Assembly (NCBI GenBank): GCA_934486735.1
Contig: CAKSQL010000027.1
Span: forward strand, 1 to 41,144
Length of the DNA: 41,144 bases
Direction of reading: 5' to 3'
Source of the DNA: an uncultured Clostridia bacterium
GTDB lineage: Bacteria > Bacillota > Clostridia > UBA1381
A program made the translations under genes and the position numbers. Under the pieces are notes generated by a model. That model made no database searches and was not told the origin of the DNA. It was given only the letters and a program-made list of their open reading frames with translations. Below are positions 24,146 through 32,183 of the stretch, in pieces. Every line of letters begins with the position of its first letter. The stretch's first letter is position 1.

Positions 24146-24351
24146 TTTTTTCGGCCGCTATTTTTTGTGGGCATTTTTTCAGTAGAAAAATCGTTAAAAA
24201 CACATATTCGACCTTATTTGATAAACTAAAAAAATTGTCGAAATTTCACAAAATAAATATGGTAAAAAAGGCTTGGATTACAAAATATACAAAAACGGTT
24301 GTTTTAAAAGTGACAGGTTGCACAAAAAAAAGAGAATGTAGGAAAAAAGCA

Positions 24352-24380
24352 TTGAAATTTCATTCGTGTTACGTTATAAT
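24352..24380 (+). promoter_or_regulatory. Promoter of the secreted-protein cassette
   Basis: TTGAAA (24352-24357), a 17-base spacer and TATAAT (24375-24380). Confidence 0.8.
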
Positions 24381-24386
24381 TACATT

Positions 24387-24634
24387 GTGGTGAAAAGAGG
24401 CGTAAAATCTTCGTACATTTTAAAATTATATGGTTAGTTATCGGCGATTTCATCCGATTGATGTTAGGGCGGAGGTCTCATAACATTGTTCATGTGCGCT
24501 GATAATACATCCGAAATTTAATCTTCTATCCTAACTTATATAAAATTTACGTAAATTTTATATTTTCGCTTTGAAAAAAGCAAAAATAAAAGACCTCGAA
24601 AAAAACTTGAAATTAGAAAGGAGTTTTATAACGT
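24387..24634 (+). promoter_or_regulatory. Long structured 5' leader of unknown class
   Basis: About 248 untranslated bases precede the first cassette gene. GTTAGG near 24464 can pair with CCTAAC near 24529; inside lie smaller hairpins (ATCGG/CCGAT near 24438-24456 and ACAT/ATGT near 24484-24494). A 26-base palindrome follows, then GAAAGGAG. I could not match it to a riboswitch class I know. The region 24146-24351 upstream shows nothing recognisable. Confidence 0.5.
24538..24563. promoter_or_regulatory. 26-base perfect palindrome in the cassette leader
   Basis: The sequence is its own reverse complement over 26 bases, centred on the ACGT at 24549-24552. It is A/T apart from that centre, so as RNA it is a weak hairpin and as DNA it could bind a dimeric protein. 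Confidence 0.65.
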
Positions 24635-25339
24635 ATGAAAAAATTATTTTTGGCAGGCGTTTTGACAGCTGCCATGGCAATTTCTACATCGGCTTTCGCT
24701 GCAGTAAGCTATGGCGAGAACGATACACTCGGTGTTACTTATGACCCGGCTACAAACAAGGTATCTGTTACTACAGATTTATCAACATACAATGGACAGA
24801 TGACATTACTTGTATTGGACAAGGACGCAAGTGCGATTACTTCTGATACAATTCTGTACATTGACCAGGATGCAGCTCCGGAAGCAGGAGCAAAAATATT
24901 CCAGGATATGGGTCTTAAGATGCCCGCTGATGTAACAACTCTGCCCGCAGGTACATATCCCGTAAAGGTTGGCAGTGATGACGCATCACTCACAGCTCTG
25001 TTGGTTGGTAACATTATCGTTACTGAAGATGCAGGCGGTAAGGAAATTAAGTTTATCTTCGGTGATGTAAATAACAGTGGCGCAGCAGATGGTATTGATG
25101 CACTTGACATTTTGTCTTACTCAGTAAATTCTACTTTGAACAAAGTAGGTGCATTTGCTATGGGTGATACATTAGCAACTAAGAGTGGTAATACAATCAT
25201 TTTTGGCGATGTAAATAGCAGTGGTGCGACAGATGGTATTGATGCACTTGATATTTTATCTTACTCAGTAAATTCTACTTTAAACAAAGTAGGAACATAT
25301 GCTATTGATGAAGAAGTCACAGTAGTGGTAAATGAATAG
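24635..25339 (+). CDS. Secreted protein with duplicated dockerin-like segment
   Basis: 234 residues. A signal peptide (about 1-22, ending SAFA) is followed by a beta-sandwich-like domain (residues 25-130: VTLLVLDKD-type strand, ILYIDQDAAPEAG, LPAGTYPVKVG) seen in clostridial surface proteins. Two dockerin-like units start at Gly143 and Gly191, each with a calcium-loop pattern GDVNxSGxxDGIDALDIL and a conserved SYSVNSTLNKVG. Classical dockerins have two such loops in about 60 residues; here the spacing is 48. It is probably exported and attached to other surface proteins; cohesins are not in the window. First gene of a three-gene set. Confidence 0.7.
   Translation: MKKLFLAGVLTAAMAISTSAFAAVSYGENDTLGVTYDPATNKVSVTTDLSTYNGQMTLLVLDKDASAITSDTILYIDQDAAPEAGAKIFQDMGLKMPADVTTLPAGTYPVKVGSDDASLTALLVGNIIVTEDAGGKEIKFIFGDVNNSGAADGIDALDILSYSVNSTLNKVGAFAMGDTLATKSGNTIIFGDVNSSGATDGIDALDILSYSVNSTLNKVGTYAIDEEVTVVVNE
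25058..25303 (+). repeat. Tandem duplication encoding the dockerin-like units
   Basis: The 100 bases from 25058 and those from 25202 are nearly identical (offset 144 bases), with most differences at third codon positions. This points to a fairly recent duplication under protein-level selection. Confidence 0.8.
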
Positions 25340-25354
25340 TGGAGGAATGTTATT

Positions 25355-26344
25355 ATGAAAATTAAAAAAATTTTCGCATTAGGTCTTTCTGCGACTCTCA
25401 TGCTGTCAAGCGTGATTGCTAATGCTGAATTGACAGTTAGAGATGATGAGGACTTGGGCGACAAAGTTGTTGTTACTTTGCCTACAACGGAAGAACTTAA
25501 ATTAAGAAGACCGGATGTTGCAGTTACAGCTACTAAACTTGCAACTCAAGATGATGTATTAGCTGCTACTACTAAGGCATGGTCTTTAAAACACAAAATT
25601 GAAAAGTATGATGTATATAAGTTGACATTCACAGCTTCTAATCTGGGTGGTCTTTACAACGGTATGAACACAGAATATGAGGGAGCACAGGCAGGTTTGG
25701 GCTTGTTTAAAGTTGAGCTAGGAACAACAGCATTGTCAGAATTTTATGTAGATTCAACATCAATTGCTGGTGGAAACTTAGCAGCTAATCAGGATGTAGA
25801 TGCGTTTAAGATTAGTTACAATATATCCAATACAAAGAATCCGTATCCGTATTATGATGATAAGGGTTCTGCAATGTATATGGAAAATGGTTCTATCGAT
25901 ATGAATGTTATTGTAGCAGTTTCTGCTGGTGAAACAATCACAATTGATAGCATTAAAGGACAGATTGCATATACTGTAAATATGGTAAATACAGAAGCTA
26001 CATTAGGAAATGTACAGGATACTCTTGTAATCGGCACACCCGCACCTGTTGAAACATGTGCAACACTTAATGTAGATTTGGCAGGTAAGTTTGACAACGG
26101 TTACGTTTGGACAGCTGATTTGACAAAGGGCACAAAGGATATCGCATCCTTCAAGGCTAAGTTCGAAGCAGGCGAAGCTGTTGCTGAGAGACAGATTAAG
26201 AACATTGCTGATCTTACTTCTAAGTTCGATGGTGAAGGTAAAGTTTCGTTCAACATCGGTTTGGAAACAAAGAAAGAGCTGACAAAGGCTACATTCACAG
26301 TTAATGACGGTGACGATCACGCTGTTGAAGCTCCGGTTAAATAA
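25355..26344 (+). CDS. Secreted protein of unknown function
   Basis: 329 residues with a signal peptide (MKIKKIFALGLSATLMLSSV, cleavage near ANA-E). The mature part is strand-rich, without cysteines except one near CATLN, and has no transmembrane segment or sorting signal. The stretch YDVYKLTFTASNLGGLYNGM and the later IKGQIAYTVNMVNTEATLG suggest two beta domains, but I do not recognise a family. It begins 15 bases after the dockerin-like gene with GGAGGA, so the two are cotranscribed and probably act together at the cell surface. Confidence 0.65.
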   Translation: MKIKKIFALGLSATLMLSSVIANAELTVRDDEDLGDKVVVTLPTTEELKLRRPDVAVTATKLATQDDVLAATTKAWSLKHKIEKYDVYKLTFTASNLGGLYNGMNTEYEGAQAGLGLFKVELGTTALSEFYVDSTSIAGGNLAANQDVDAFKISYNISNTKNPYPYYDDKGSAMYMENGSIDMNVIVAVSAGETITIDSIKGQIAYTVNMVNTEATLGNVQDTLVIGTPAPVETCATLNVDLAGKFDNGYVWTADLTKGTKDIASFKAKFEAGEAVAERQIKNIADLTSKFDGEGKVSFNIGLETKKELTKATFTVNDGDDHAVEAPVK

Positions 26345-26368
26345 TTAAGGAAAGGTGGACGTTGAACT

Positions 26369-26527
26369 ATGAAAATTTATGAAAAACCTTTGGTAGACAT
26401 CAAAACATTTGATGTGGAAGATGTTATGTATGAAAGCGGAAGCTTTAGCTCGACAGATAAAGAAGCTTTCCAGAAGATAACAGGAGACGACGCTACAGCT
26501 TATGCAGGTGTAGCATTCCAGTGGTAG
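26369..26527 (+). CDS. 52-residue peptide of the KPxxxIxxFxVEDV type
   Basis: ATG at 26369 with AAAGGTGG upstream, 24 bases after the secreted protein gene. The N-terminal half is acidic and conserved in style (EKPLVDIKTFDVEDVMYESG); the C-terminal half is Ser/Thr/Ala/Gly rich and ends AYAGVAFQW. Clostridial genomes hold many such small genes starting with K-Y-E-K-P; their function is unknown. The two-part layout resembles a leader and core of a modified peptide, but no modifying enzyme or exporter is next to it. It could also be a short structural peptide. Confidence 0.6.
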   Translation: MKIYEKPLVDIKTFDVEDVMYESGSFSSTDKEAFQKITGDDATAYAGVAFQW

Positions 26528-26602
26528 GAAAAAGTTGAAGCGACACAATAGTTTATATTAGTTGTATAACAGAATAATTGTCAGACGAATTATTCAAAAT
26601 TC

Positions 26603-26640
26603 AAGGTTTATTTTTACTCACTTCAAAAATAAAACCTTTT
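26603..26640 (+). terminator. Possible terminator after the small peptide gene
   Basis: AAGGTTTATTTTT pairs with AAAAATAAAACCTT around ACTCACTTC, followed by four T-residues and GGGG. The stem is A/T-rich, so a weaker call. Confidence 0.5.
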
Positions 26641-26703
26641 GGGGAGAATTGCTTTAGAGCCTGTACGGATTTTGGGCTTGAAGCACTTGTAATGTATTAA
26701 CAG

Positions 26704-26734
26704 AAAAGCTATGCAGAAATGCATAGCTTTTTTG
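26704..26734 (+). terminator. Strong terminator
   Basis: A 12-base-pair stem AAAAGCTATGCA/TGCATAGCTTTT with loop GAAA and a T-run. It probably ends the secreted-protein cassette transcript. Confidence 0.85.
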
Positions 26735-26740
26735 CTGTTA

Positions 26741-26890
26741 GGCTCCATCTCCGAGGGAGCTGTCAGCGCAGCTGACTGAGGGAGTTTTTCTTTGCTTTAG
26801 GGTGTTCAACCAATCGACTCCACCCGCCATTTCCCTTTAGAAAATGCCACCCTCCTCGGCGAAAGGGGCATACGGCTCCGGCTCTGAGTG
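26741..26890. repeat. Interspersed palindromic element (GAGGGAGCTGTC type)
   Basis: GGCTCC, CCGAGGGAGCTGTCAGCG and GCTGACTGAGGGAG form a compound palindrome typical of an intergenic repeat family common in Oscillospirales and relatives. The following block with CTCCACCCGCC, CCACCCTCCTCGGCG and AAGGGGC continues the usual composite. The remaining bases to 27011 are AT-rich with nothing recognisable. Confidence 0.7.
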
Positions 26891-27011
26891 AGTCACTATC
26901 TCAGATACTCACGATTAAGTTATCAGCACAATCACAATAAGTAAAAAATGTATATATAACCTTTGAACCGTAAATTTTTTGAGATTAATTGCTAAACTTT
27001 GAAAAAAATAA

Positions 27012-27040
27012 GTGACAATTCGATAAATTTGTGGTATAAT
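27012..27040 (+). promoter_or_regulatory. Promoter of hicB-hicA
   Basis: GTGACA (27012-27017), a 17-base spacer and TATAAT (27035-27040). ATATTGGACAATAT (27052 region) just after it is a near-palindrome that could be the autoregulatory operator. Confidence 0.7.
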
Positions 27041-27131
27041 ATTTATATTGGACAATATTATTCGATATAAATAGTATTACCGCAGGAAATTCAAAATGCA
27101 AAAAGGCATGCATACAGGGAGGTAAATCAAT

Positions 27132-27350
27132 ATGGAATATATCATTAATTTAACATGGGACAATGACGAAAATGTTTGGATTGCCACAAGTGACGATATT
27201 CCCGGACTGGTTCTTGAATCGGGTTCGTTTGACGCGCTTTTGGAGCGTGTTCGCTTTGCTGCCCCCGAATTGATAGAATTAAACAATTCGGAAAAATCCT
27301 CATGCATTCTATCATTTGTATCCAATCGTCATGAAAGGGTTGTATTATAA
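27132..27350 (+). CDS. hicB: HicB-like antitoxin, DUF1902 type
   Basis: 72 residues. The partial RNase H-like fold of HicB is visible: YIINLTWDNDENVWIATSDD then IPGLVLESGSFDALLERV. This short DUF1902 version lacks the C-terminal DNA-binding domain found in longer HicB proteins. It should bind and block the HicA ribonuclease. GGGAGG precedes the ATG. It overlaps hicA by one base, with the antitoxin gene first, the reverse of the commonest order. Confidence 0.85.
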   Translation: MEYIINLTWDNDENVWIATSDDIPGLVLESGSFDALLERVRFAAPELIELNNSEKSSCILSFVSNRHERVVL

Positions 27351-27547
27351 TGGCTGAATACGAGAAAAAGGTACGCGAAATATTAAAAAAATATAACTGT
27401 TCATTTGTTCGCCGCGGAAAAGGCGATCACGACATTTGGTACAGTCCTGTCACATCACGACATGTAACGGTTGACACGCGCATTAAATCAAGGCATACAG
27501 CCAATGCAATTTTGAAACAATGCGGAATTGACTACAGATTCAGATAA
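27350..27547 (+). CDS. hicA: HicA-type mRNA interferase toxin
   Basis: 65 residues with the double-stranded-RNA-binding-like HicA fold: VREILKKYNCSFVRRGKGDH with the catalytic His in GDHDIWYSP, then HVTVDTRIKSRHTANAILKQ and CGIDYRF. HicA cleaves mRNA in the ribosome-independent manner when freed from HicB. Length is typical. It is the second toxin-antitoxin pair in the ppdK-lepA interval and lies 29 bases before lepA. Confidence 0.88.
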   Translation: MAEYEKKVREILKKYNCSFVRRGKGDHDIWYSPVTSRHVTVDTRIKSRHTANAILKQCGIDYRFR

Positions 27548-27576
27548 AACACACAAATAACAATTGGGAGAAAACT

Positions 27577-29379
27577 ATGTCACAGGATAAAATAAGAAAT
27601 TTTTGTATAATAGCACATATAGATCATGGTAAATCAACCTTAGCGGACAGGCTTTTGGAGCTTACCGGCGAGGTCTCGGAGAGGGACATGGAGGACCAGC
27701 TTTTGGACAATATGGACCTTGAGCGTGAGCGCGGAATCACAATAAAAGCGCATGCGGTCCGTCTCAAATACAAAGCAAACGACGGTGAGGAATATGTTTT
27801 AAATCTCATCGACACTCCGGGGCATGTAGACTTCAACTACGAGGTTTCGAGAAGCCTGGCGGCTTGCGAGGGCGCTATACTTATAGTCGACGCATCACAG
27901 GGAATCGAGGCTCAGACTCTGGCGAACACATATCTTGCAATCGACCACAACTTAGAGGTTGTCCCGGTTATAAACAAAATCGACCTGCCGTCCGCGCGGC
28001 CCGAGAATGCAATCCGCGAAATTGAGGATGTAATCGGCATCCCGGCGGAGGACGCGCCGAAGGTCTCGGCAAAAACGGGACTCAATGTGGAGCAGGTACT
28101 GGAACAGATAGTAACAAAGATCCCGGCCCCGACAGGGGACGCGTCCGCGCCGCTCCAAGCCTTAATATTTGATTCATACTACGACAGCTACCGCGGCGTT
28201 ATCGTCTATATCCGAGTTAAAGAGGGAAGTGTTAAGCCGGGCGACAGAATCCGCATGATGCAGACCAAAGCCGAATTTGATGTCGTCGAAGTCGGAATCC
28301 TGCGCCCGAACGAGCTTATCCCGACAAGCTCGCTTTCGGCAGGCGAGGTCGGCTACATCGCGGCGAGCATAAAAAACATACGCGACACGCGCGTGGGCGA
28401 CACAATAACCAACGCCGCAAGACCGGCAAGCGAGCCTTTGCCCGGCTACAAAAAGGTGAATCCGATGGTATATTGCGGAATTTACCCTGCCGACGGCGCG
28501 CAGTACAACGATTTGCGTGACGCGCTTTTAAAGCTCCAGTTAAATGACGCGTCGCTTATGTTCGAGGCTGAAACCTCGGTCGCTCTCGGTTTCGGATTCA
28601 GATGCGGATTTTTGGGACTTTTGCACATGGAGATTATCCAGGAGCGTTTGGAGAGGGAATACAGTCTTGACCTTGTCACCACCGCCCCGAGCGTTATATA
28701 TAAAGTTCACAAAACAAACGGCAGTACGGTCATGGTTGACAATCCGACCAACCTGCCGCCCATGACCGAGATTGAGTACATGGAAGAACCGATGGTGAAC
28801 GCTGATATAATGGTTCCGGTGGATTTTGTGGGAAATGTTATGGAGCTTTGCCAGGAGCGGCGCGGAATCTTTAAAAATATGACATATATGGAGGAGACGC
28901 GCGCGCAGATTTTCTACGAACTGCCGCTAAATGAGATAATATATGACTTCTTTGACGCCCTGAAATCGCGCACAAAGGGCTATGCATCCTTTGATTATGA
29001 GTTGACAGAATACCGCCGTTCCGACCTTGTGAAGCTCGATATGCTCTTAAATGGCGAGATGGTGGACGCACTTTCGTTCATCGTGCATAAGGACAGTGCA
29101 TATTCGCGCGGCAGGCGCATGGCGGAAAAGCTTAAAGAATCGATACCGCGCCAACTGTTCGAAGTGCCGATTCAAGCCGCGATAGGGAACAAGATAATCG
29201 CGCGCGAGACGGTCAGAGCACTCCGGAAGGACGTCCTTGCAAAATGCTACGGCGGCGATATCACTCGAAAGAAAAAGCTGCTCGAAAAGCAGAAAGAGGG
29301 CAAAAAGCGCATGCGCCAGGTGGGCAGCGTGGAAGTGCCGCAGGAGGCATTTATGTCGGTGCTGAAATTAGACACTTAA
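27577..29379 (+). CDS. lepA: Elongation factor 4 (back-translocase) LepA
   Basis: 600 residues. G-domain motifs AHIDHGKSTLADRLLE (G1), RGITIKAHAV (G2), DTPGHVDF (G3), NKIDLPSA (G4) and SAKTGLNV (G5). Then domains II, III and V and the LepA-specific C-terminal domain (FIVHKDSAYSRGRRMAEKLK and CYGGDITRKKKLLEKQKEGK). Acts on stalled or misassembled ribosomes at the membrane. GGGAG precedes the ATG. It is usually followed by hemN or hrcA in Firmicutes; here an esterase follows. Confidence 0.97.
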   Translation: MSQDKIRNFCIIAHIDHGKSTLADRLLELTGEVSERDMEDQLLDNMDLERERGITIKAHAVRLKYKANDGEEYVLNLIDTPGHVDFNYEVSRSLAACEGAILIVDASQGIEAQTLANTYLAIDHNLEVVPVINKIDLPSARPENAIREIEDVIGIPAEDAPKVSAKTGLNVEQVLEQIVTKIPAPTGDASAPLQALIFDSYYDSYRGVIVYIRVKEGSVKPGDRIRMMQTKAEFDVVEVGILRPNELIPTSSLSAGEVGYIAASIKNIRDTRVGDTITNAARPASEPLPGYKKVNPMVYCGIYPADGAQYNDLRDALLKLQLNDASLMFEAETSVALGFGFRCGFLGLLHMEIIQERLEREYSLDLVTTAPSVIYKVHKTNGSTVMVDNPTNLPPMTEIEYMEEPMVNADIMVPVDFVGNVMELCQERRGIFKNMTYMEETRAQIFYELPLNEIIYDFFDALKSRTKGYASFDYELTEYRRSDLVKLDMLLNGEMVDALSFIVHKDSAYSRGRRMAEKLKESIPRQLFEVPIQAAIGNKIIARETVRALRKDVLAKCYGGDITRKKKLLEKQKEGKKRMRQVGSVEVPQEAFMSVLKLDT

Positions 29380-29405
29380 AAAGTCTAAAAATATTCGGAA
29401 AACCC

Positions 29406-29434
29406 TTGACATATGCACTTAAATGGTATATAAT
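29406..29434 (+). promoter_or_regulatory. Promoter of the CE7 esterase gene
   Basis: TTGACA (29406-29411), a 17-base spacer and TATAAT (29429-29434), 27 bases after lepA. Confidence 0.88.
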
Positions 29435-29469
29435 AAACTGGAAATTTTTATTAAAGGAGACTTTTTACA

Positions 29470-30438
29470 ATGCCATTAGTGGATATGCCTTTAGCGGAAC
29501 TGAAAGAATACCGGGGAATCAACCCCAAACCGGCGGATTTTGATAAATATTGGGATGAATCGCTTGCGGAAATGCGTGCAATCGACCCTCAGATTGAGAT
29601 TATACCGTCAGAATTTAAAACACCGATAGTAGATTGTTTTGATTTGTACTTTACCGGCGCACACGGCGCAAGAGTGTATGCAAAGCTTTTAAAGCCCAAG
29701 AATATAAGCGGAAAATGCCCGGCAGTGGTGAATTTTCATGGCTATTCGGGCAGGAGCGAAGCGTGGGGAGCATATATGGGTATGGCGGCAAGCGGATTTG
29801 TCGTGGCTGCACTGGATGCGCGCGGCCAGGCGGGAAAATCGCAGGATGTCGGCGGTCATATAGGCAACACCTTGAACGGTCAGATTATAAGAGGTCTTGA
29901 AAATGACGACCCCAAAATGCTTCTTTTCAGAGACATTTTCCTTGATACGGCGCAGCTTGCCGGAATCGTTATGGATATGGACGAGGTTGACGAGACAAGA
30001 GTTGCGGCGTACGGCGGCAGCCAGGGCGGAGCGCTCACAATCGCGTGTGCATCGCTCGAGCCGCGCATTAAGTGTGCGGCGGCATGGTATCCTTTCCTTT
30101 GTGATTACAAGCGCGTTTGGGAAATGGATATGGCAGAGCGTGCATATGCAGAGCTGAAAAGGTATTTCAGAGATTTTGACCCCAGACACGAGCGTGAGGA
30201 TGAGATTTTCACAAAGCTCGGCTACATAGATTTGCAGTATCTTGCACCGCGCATTAAGGCGGACGTGATGATGTTCACAGGACTTATGGACGATGTGTGT
30301 CCTCCGTCAACTCAGTTTGCGGCGTATAATAAGATGACATGCAATAAGCAATCGATTATCTACCCCGATTTCGGTCATGAGGGATTTCCGGATTCGTGGG
30401 AAATTATGTATGAATGGTTCTTGAAAAAACTTTTTTAA
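29470..30438 (+). CDS. Acetyl xylan esterase / cephalosporin-C deacetylase (CE7)
   Basis: 322 residues, the CE7 length. The alpha/beta-hydrolase triad is visible: Ser184 in YGGSQGGALT, Asp274 or Asp275 in GLMDDVCPPSTQFAAYN, and His303 in FGHEGFPD. The oxyanion tyrosine region NFHGYSGRSEAW and ARGQAGKSQD are family hallmarks. It removes acetyl groups from short xylo-oligosaccharides or other small acetylated substrates inside the cell; no signal peptide. AAAGGAG precedes the ATG. A single-gene transcript with its own promoter and terminator. Confidence 0.93.
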   Translation: MPLVDMPLAELKEYRGINPKPADFDKYWDESLAEMRAIDPQIEIIPSEFKTPIVDCFDLYFTGAHGARVYAKLLKPKNISGKCPAVVNFHGYSGRSEAWGAYMGMAASGFVVAALDARGQAGKSQDVGGHIGNTLNGQIIRGLENDDPKMLLFRDIFLDTAQLAGIVMDMDEVDETRVAAYGGSQGGALTIACASLEPRIKCAAAWYPFLCDYKRVWEMDMAERAYAELKRYFRDFDPRHEREDEIFTKLGYIDLQYLAPRIKADVMMFTGLMDDVCPPSTQFAAYNKMTCNKQSIIYPDFGHEGFPDSWEIMYEWFLKKLF

Positions 30439-30488
30439 GGAATGAAAACGACCCCGTTTGACGGGTGATGATTCATGATTCCAAATAC

Positions 30489-30519
30489 AATAAGGCGGCG
30501 CTTTACACCGCCTTATTTA
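30489..30519 (+). terminator. Terminator of the esterase gene
   Basis: AATAAGGCGG (30489-30498) pairs with CCGCCTTATT (30508-30517) around a nine-base loop. Confidence 0.8.
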
Positions 30520-30561
30520 TGTAATTTTTTATGCCCGATGCGGCAGAATATGGAGGTTAAT

Positions 30562-31383
30562 GTGAAAAAAGACGCAATTATAAATTTTTTTAAAGGCATG
30601 TTTATCGGCGGAACAATGACGGTCCCGGGCATAAGCGGCGGTTCGATGGCGATGATTCTCGGCATTTACGAAAGGATGATTTCATCGGTCAACAAGGCGA
30701 TTAAGCTTGACAAAAAGAGCATATTGTTCCTGCTCGAATGTCTTGCCGGTGCGCTTGTCGGCGTGTTTTTGTTCTCAAATTCGCTGCTTTGGCTTTTGGA
30801 CAGATTCGAAATGCCGATGCGCTATTTCTTTGTGGGCGTTGTCGCCGGCGGAACTCCGCTGATTTATCGTTCGGCGCATGTCAAAAAGGTTAGGGCGAGC
30901 ACATTCCTTTATCCGCTGCTCGGAATTGTGCTTGTATTGATGATAACGCTGCTGCCGAACGGGGTTTTTGCACCGTCGGAGAGTCTGGACGTGAAGAGCT
31001 TTTTCATTCAGCTGCTCGGCGGACTTATAGTCGCGGTCGCGTTTGTGCTGCCGGGAATAAGCGTTTCGCAGATGCTTTGGATGCTCGGACTTTACGAAAT
31101 TGTTATGTCGGCGATAGGAACGCTCAATATTCTGCCGATAATTCCTCTCGGAATAGGCGTTTTGATCGGAACGCTTGCGACAGCGAAGGGAATGGATAAA
31201 GCGATGCACGCTTATCCGGAGACAACATATCTGATTATTCTCGGATTTGTGCTGGGTTCGCTTAAAGAGCTTTTCCCCGGAGTGCCGACGCTCGCCGAGC
31301 TGCCGATTTGTGCAATAATGGCGATAATCGGATTTTTTGCGCTTTATTTTGTATCGTCAAAAACCTTTGATTCGTCGCTTTGA
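30562..31383 (+). CDS. DUF368 membrane protein, undecaprenyl-phosphate carrier (PopT-like)
   Basis: About 273 residues with roughly eight hydrophobic segments and the two inverted half-motifs of the family: FIGGTMTVPGISGGSMAMIL near the start and VAVAFVLPGISVSQMLWMLG in the middle. DUF368 proteins return undecaprenyl phosphate to the inner leaflet for reuse in wall synthesis in several bacteria. I chose GTG at 30562 with GGAGG five bases upstream; in-frame ATGs at 30475 and 30550 fall inside the terminator or lack a site. Its last 40 bases overlap, tail to tail, the AraC gene. Confidence 0.85.
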   Translation: MKKDAIINFFKGMFIGGTMTVPGISGGSMAMILGIYERMISSVNKAIKLDKKSILFLLECLAGALVGVFLFSNSLLWLLDRFEMPMRYFFVGVVAGGTPLIYRSAHVKKVRASTFLYPLLGIVLVLMITLLPNGVFAPSESLDVKSFFIQLLGGLIVAVAFVLPGISVSQMLWMLGLYEIVMSAIGTLNILPIIPLGIGVLIGTLATAKGMDKAMHAYPETTYLIILGFVLGSLKELFPGVPTLAELPICAIMAIIGFFALYFVSSKTFDSSL

Positions 31384-32168
31384 TGGAGTCGGCGGAACTC
31401 GGTCGGGGTGATATTTTCGGATTTTTTAAAATCGGTCAGAAAATAATTGACACTGTGATAGCCGACGCTCTCGGCTATCTCCGAAAGACTTTGCTTTTTA
31501 TAAAGCAAAAGTCTTTTTTTTGCTTCCTGCATTCTGAGAGTGCGTATATATGAAAACGCGCTCACACCATATGTCTTTTTGAACAGGCGGCAGAAATATT
31601 CCTCCGAAATGCCGCACATTCTGCTTAAATTCGAAAGCTCGATATCGCGGTAAAACATCTTATTTATATATTCAAGCGCGGCATGCAGCTTATGTGCCGC
31701 TTCATCATATCTCACATTTTCTATCCGTCTGTTGGCGCTCAAAATTATTTTATATAGTAGCGCGGACGCCTGTTCGCAATACAAAAATCCCGGCTCGAGT
31801 GCGATTATCTCGTTTATCGGGTCGATAAACTCGTCAATCTCGCCGAGCTGATACACCCCGTTTTTTGCAGAAAAAAGATTGATTGCCTGGGTGAAGGTTA
31901 TCCAGTAAACTACCCATTTTTCCGAGACGGGGTAATAGCGCTGTGTCGTGTTTGGCGCGTGGTACATGAGCGTCCCCGGCGTGACAGGGATTTTTTTGCC
32001 GTTCATAACGGTCTCGCCCTGCCCGCCGGTGGTGAACAAAAACTGATGATGCTCTATTCCATATTCGCGGTACAAAGAAGCCTGCTCCTCTCTTCCTGCT
32101 GTATTTATCAAAAACGGCAGCGCCTTATCCTTTTCCGATATATTTGCAAATCGGTATTCGTGTATCAT
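31344..32168 (-). CDS. AraC-family regulator of the beta-galactosidase operon
   Basis: 274 residues. N-terminal AraC-type cupin (HHQFLFTTGGQGETVMNGKK, TPGTLMYHAPNTTQRYYPVS) senses a ligand, and the C-terminal 100 residues form the double helix-turn-helix (IELSNLSRMCGISEEYFCRL, SLSEIAESVGYHSVNYFLTD, ITPTEFRR). It is divergent from the GH42-GH2 genes; direct repeats lie between, so activation by a galactoside is the likely role (inference). AAGGAG precedes the ATG. The 3' end overlaps DUF368 by 40 bases, with no terminator between the convergent genes. Confidence 0.9.
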   Translation of the reverse strand: MIHEYRFANISEKDKALPFLINTAGREEQASLYREYGIEHHQFLFTTGGQGETVMNGKKIPVTPGTLMYHAPNTTQRYYPVSEKWVVYWITFTQAINLFSAKNGVYQLGEIDEFIDPINEIIALEPGFLYCEQASALLYKIILSANRRIENVRYDEAAHKLHAALEYINKMFYRDIELSNLSRMCGISEEYFCRLFKKTYGVSAFSYIRTLRMQEAKKRLLLYKKQSLSEIAESVGYHSVNYFLTDFKKSENITPTEFRRLHQSDESKVFDDTK

Positions 32169-32183
32169 TTTCCTGCTCCTTGC

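Noticed and set aside
24061..24393. 110-codon open frame after the GNAT toxin
   Set aside because: It begins inside the hairpin repeat, has no ribosome binding site, is rich in Cys/Lys/Phe without pattern and runs into the promoter of the next cassette.
24387..24560. Cyclic-di-GMP or cobalamin riboswitch in the secreted-cassette leader
   Set aside because: The conserved core strings of those classes are absent; only generic pairings can be drawn, so no class is assigned.
30475..30561. N-terminal extension of the DUF368 protein from the ATG at 30475
   Set aside because: It would translate through the esterase terminator hairpin and lacks a ribosome binding site; GTG at 30562 has GGAGG at the right distance.
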